This document shows positions 6,305-7,786 of a stretch of 7,786 nucleotides of DNA, piece by piece. This stretch comes from Elusimicrobia bacterium RIFOXYB2_FULL_49_7 (lineage in GTDB: Bacteria; Fibrobacterota; OXYB2-FULL-49-7), in contig MGVN01000113.1 of NCBI GenBank assembly GCA_001800515.1, positions 1-7,786 on the forward strand, written 5' to 3'. Numbering within the stretch: position 1 is the first letter of the stretch; every line of letters starts with the position of its first letter. The notes under the pieces were generated by a model. That model had not been told where the DNA came from. It saw nothing but the letters and a program-made list of their open reading frames with translations, and made no database searches. A program made the position numbers and the translations under genes.

Positions 6305-6841
6305 CTAAAGCGCTGGCCGCAAATACTCATATAGTTCCGTGAGCTTCTTAACATACCGCGGGTCCGTGGCATATTTTAACTTGCCCTCAACCAATCCGCT
6401 GAAATATTTCACTGGATTCATTCGATTTCCAAATGCCAGCGGATATAGCCGTTTGATGAAATCGCAGTACCACAATAACGCCTGCTCGCACGTAGGCCAA
6501 TCGCGGAATTTCTGCGGCAGGAATACTTTCCAGTGCTTGCCATCGGCAATGATCGTGGCGTTATTCACCCCGTACTTCTTTATGATCCGCATCAGTGCCT
6601 GCGCGTTTGTTTCCTGCCCCAGCATCGGCTCATATTCATGGGTTGAAACCTCTGCAACTAGCCCGTTCCAAACCGATTGGCTGGGCGTCTTTATACCCCA
6701 GTAATTGTTCAGCCCTATGATTTTCACAAAGCCGCCGCTCTCATGCCAAGCATGGGTAAGCACAGATAGGTCGGCAAACCCGTATTCGCGGGATACCGGC
6801 AGACATTTCAAAAAATCCTTAGCCTTATCGTTTAGCTTCAT
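6305..6841 (-). CDS. Phage-type endolysin: GH73-like N-acetylglucosaminidase
   Basis: A 178-aa protein whose whole length is a glucosaminidase (FlgJ/GH73-like) domain, which cleaves the glycan strand of peptidoglycan. Seen directly: LTHAWHESGG (28-37) with probable catalytic Glu34, LNNYWGIK (44-51) followed by a W-N-G, and the C-terminal family signature KYATDPRYVKKL (156-167). PVKYFSGLVEGKL lies just before that signature. There is no signal peptide, wall-binding domain or second enzymatic domain, so release would depend on a holin. AGGAAGG (6851-6857 on the minus strand) lies 9 nt before the ATG. The start overlaps the upstream four-cysteine gene by 17 bp. Small holin-like genes upstream support a phage or phage-derived lysis role over a housekeeping autolysin. 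The enzyme class is confident; the catalytic Glu assignment is by family analogy. Confidence 0.88.
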   Translation of the reverse strand: MKLNDKAKDFLKCLPVSREYGFADLSVLTHAWHESGGFVKIIGLNNYWGIKTPSQSVWNGLVAEVSTHEYEPMLGQETNAQALMRIIKKYGVNNATIIADGKHWKVFLPQKFRDWPTCEQALLWYCDFIKRLYPLAFGNRMNPVKYFSGLVEGKLKYATDPRYVKKLTELYEYLRPAL

Positions 6842-7004
6842 TCTTTTTTACCTTCCTTTTAGCTTCCTCGCGCTCGCGTAACCGCTGGCACCCGATGGCA
6901 ATGCAATAATATTCTCGCACCTCAAATCCCGGCCATACTGCCGAAGACAAATCCTTGCAGGTAAGGCAGGAACTATCCGGGTCAATCGCAAATGCGCCGG
7001 GCAT
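6825..7004 (-). CDS. Small four-cysteine protein, putative zinc-binding phage protein
   Basis: A 59-aa ORF read from ATG 7004 to TAA at 6827-6825. It has a good ribosome site AGAAGG 6 nt upstream, and an in-frame TAA lies just before the start, so the ATG is well constrained. Two cysteine pairs, C13-x2-C16 and C34-x4-C39, could bind a metal. The C-terminus is a highly charged helix (RLREREEAKRKVKKNEAKR). It overlaps the endolysin start by 17 bp, as is common in compact phage operons. Its frame gives a sensible mix of acidic and basic residues, whereas the longer competing frame here needs a TTG start with no ribosome site. The family is not recognised; zinc binding is inferred from the cysteine spacing alone. 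Confidence 0.68.
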   Translation of the reverse strand: MPGAFAIDPDSSCLTCKDLSSAVWPGFEVREYYCIAIGCQRLREREEAKRKVKKNEAKR

Positions 7005-7010
7005 CCGTAA

Positions 7011-7017
7011 CCTTCTT
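7011..7017 (-). promoter_or_regulatory. Ribosome binding site of the four-cysteine gene
   Basis: AAGAAGG on the minus strand ends 6 nt before ATG 7004. It is the main evidence for choosing this short frame over the overlapping alternative. Confidence 0.65.
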
Positions 7018-7060
7018 TCCAGCAGTTTTTATCAGCATTTTTAAAGCCCAAAACAGAAAC

Positions 7061-7315
7061 CTAATTGCTCTGTGCCTCGTTGCTTTTCTCACCGGAGCCG
7101 CCTTTTCCTGTCAAGGATGTTGCGCCCTTGCTGAGTCCATCGGCGATTTTTTGAGTTGCTACGTTCGTGCCGAAAAGGCCGGCCACTATCAATGCCAGGC
7201 GTTCCGTAACTGTTTCCGGTACGCCGGCGAAATGGCCGCCTACCATTATGGCCGTACAGGCCACCGCGCCGAGCAGAGTCATCTTTACGCCACGATTGGT
7301 TTCAAGATTTATCAT
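7061..7315 (-). CDS. Small membrane protein, putative holin
   Basis: An 84-aa protein with two hydrophobic segments, at about 13-31 (TLLGAVACTAIMVGGHFAG) and 40-55 (LALIVAGLFGTNVATQ). A polar, Gly/Ser/Lys-rich tail follows (TGKGGSGEKSNEAQSN). Small size, two membrane spans, a charged C-terminus and a position two genes upstream of an endolysin are the usual marks of a phage holin. AGGAG (7322-7326) lies 6 nt before the ATG and overlaps the stop of the preceding gene, 9 nt away. I do not recognise a named holin family. It could instead be another small phage membrane protein. Confidence 0.72.
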   Translation of the reverse strand: MINLETNRGVKMTLLGAVACTAIMVGGHFAGVPETVTERLALIVAGLFGTNVATQKIADGLSKGATSLTGKGGSGEKSNEAQSN

Positions 7316-7324
7316 GGTGCGCTC

Positions 7325-7720
7325 CTATGCTGGATCCGGCAATACAAATACCGCCGCTTTGAATTTTGCGAACCAGTCCGCCCCGCCAAAACGTACGACC
7401 AATTGTTTCTTTATGGTGCCGACAAGGAAATTGACGACTACCGGACGAGTTGCTTTTATGATGACATCATCCGTCCATTCGAGTGCTATCGGTAACCGGA
7501 TAATGTCGTCAATCATCTGGTTCGATATTTTGAGCTCTAGAATTTCCTTCACGACCTGCTCAAGCTGTTCCTCTGTTTCGATTGCCATGACGCTTTGCTT
7601 CGCGGCGCCCACCATAAAGTCAATGAAAGCGTTAACCTGCCCTTTCACCGCCTCGAACTGTTCCTTGCCTTTTACTTCAACGCCATTTACAATTTGCAGT
7701 GCTATCTCTTTACTGTCCAT
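7325..7720 (-). CDS. Phage-module protein of unknown function
   Basis: A 131-aa protein that I do not recognise. The N-terminal two thirds are acidic and probably helical (for example ETEEQLEQVVKEILELKISNQ at about 48-68, possibly coiled-coil). The C-terminal part is more hydrophobic and basic (RPVVVNFLVGTIKKQLVVRFGG), and the protein ends VLPDPA. There is no signal peptide and no convincing membrane span. The start at 7720 is chosen because GGAGG lies 5 nt upstream; the in-frame ATG at 7753 would add 11 residues and lacks such a site. It overlaps the end of the upstream membrane-protein gene by 11 bp and is followed after 9 nt by the holin-like gene, so it belongs to the same transcript. Confidence 0.75.
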   Translation of the reverse strand: MDSKEIALQIVNGVEVKGKEQFEAVKGQVNAFIDFMVGAAKQSVMAIETEEQLEQVVKEILELKISNQMIDDIIRLPIALEWTDDVIIKATRPVVVNFLVGTIKKQLVVRFGGADWFAKFKAAVFVLPDPA

Positions 7721-7786
7721 GACTACCTCCAAGTGATTTGATGATGTAAACAACCACGCCCACTAAAATCGGCGCCGCGGTCGCCA
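7710..7786 (-). CDS. C-terminal end of a small hydrophobic protein (5' end beyond window)
   Basis: An open frame enters from the window edge and encodes ATAAPILVGVVVYIIKSLGG then SHGQ, ending at TAA (7712-7710). The hydrophobic run looks like a membrane helix followed by a short polar tail, as in the small membrane proteins of phage lysis regions. The 11-bp overlap with the next start, whose ribosome site lies within it, supports it as a real gene. Only 24 residues are visible, so nothing more can be said of its function. Confidence 0.6.
   Translation of the reverse strand, partial: ATAAPILVGVVVYIIKSLGGSHGQ
7726..7730 (-). promoter_or_regulatory. Ribosome binding site fixing the start at 7720
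   Basis: GGAGG on the minus strand, 5 nt before ATG 7720 and inside the coding end of the upstream gene. It favours this start over the in-frame ATG at 7753. Confidence 0.75.

Noticed and set aside
6848..7051. 67-aa minus-strand ORF with a CWKEGYGCPAH segment
   Set aside because: It needs a TTG start without a ribosome site and has poor amino-acid composition in its second half. The overlapping 59-aa frame has an ATG, a good ribosome site and a compact overlap with the next gene.
6992..7736. Plus-strand ORFs of 167 and 189 aa
   Set aside because: They run opposite to three ribosome-site-supported minus-strand genes and show Ser/Thr/Arg-rich shadow composition with no recognisable domain.

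Overview
The window looks like a piece of a Gram-negative (diderm) bacterial chromosome. It encodes a LolA-like periplasmic protein, an FtsX-family ABC permease and a probable outer-membrane beta-barrel, and three cellular proteins have clear Sec signal peptides. The IPT/TIG-plus-beta-helix secreted protein and the PadR-led ABC cassette would fit a less-studied diderm phylum such as Elusimicrobiota. That placement is a guess from style, not from any marker gene.

Layout. (1) Positions 1-1458, minus strand: the first 486 codons of a secreted right-handed beta-helix protein whose C-terminus lies outside the window. (2) 1459-1619: a divergent intergenic region. A minus-strand promoter sits almost on the beta-helix ATG, and a near-consensus plus-strand promoter carries two palindromes, probably PadR operators. 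(3) 1620-5989, plus strand: a tight five-gene operon made of a PadR repressor, a LolD/MacB-type ATPase, an FtsX-type permease, a LolA-like secreted protein and an outer-membrane barrel. Two junctions are ATGA overlaps and the other gaps are 3 and 16 nt. (4) 6029-6189: a promoter, a tRNA-Glu(CTC) gene and a strong hairpin terminator that should work on both strands. (5) 6305-7786, minus strand: a phage-like, probably lysis, module converging on the tRNA. In transcription order it has the end of a small membrane protein, a 131-aa unknown protein, an 84-aa holin-like membrane protein, a 59-aa four-cysteine protein and a GH73 glucosaminidase endolysin.

How the genes may work together. The operon reads as one envelope machine. 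The ATPase and permease (probably a homodimer) would use ATP to release a lipidic or lipid-anchored substrate from the inner membrane. The LolA-like protein would ferry it across the periplasm, and the barrel would be the outer-membrane receptor or exit. PadR would keep the operon off until a ligand, perhaps the substrate, is present. This resembles LolABCDE in its inner half but has a barrel where LolB would be. The architecture is visible in the sequence; the substrate and direction of transport are inference. The phage-like module beside a tRNA suggests an integrated element, but no integrase or att repeat lies in the window.
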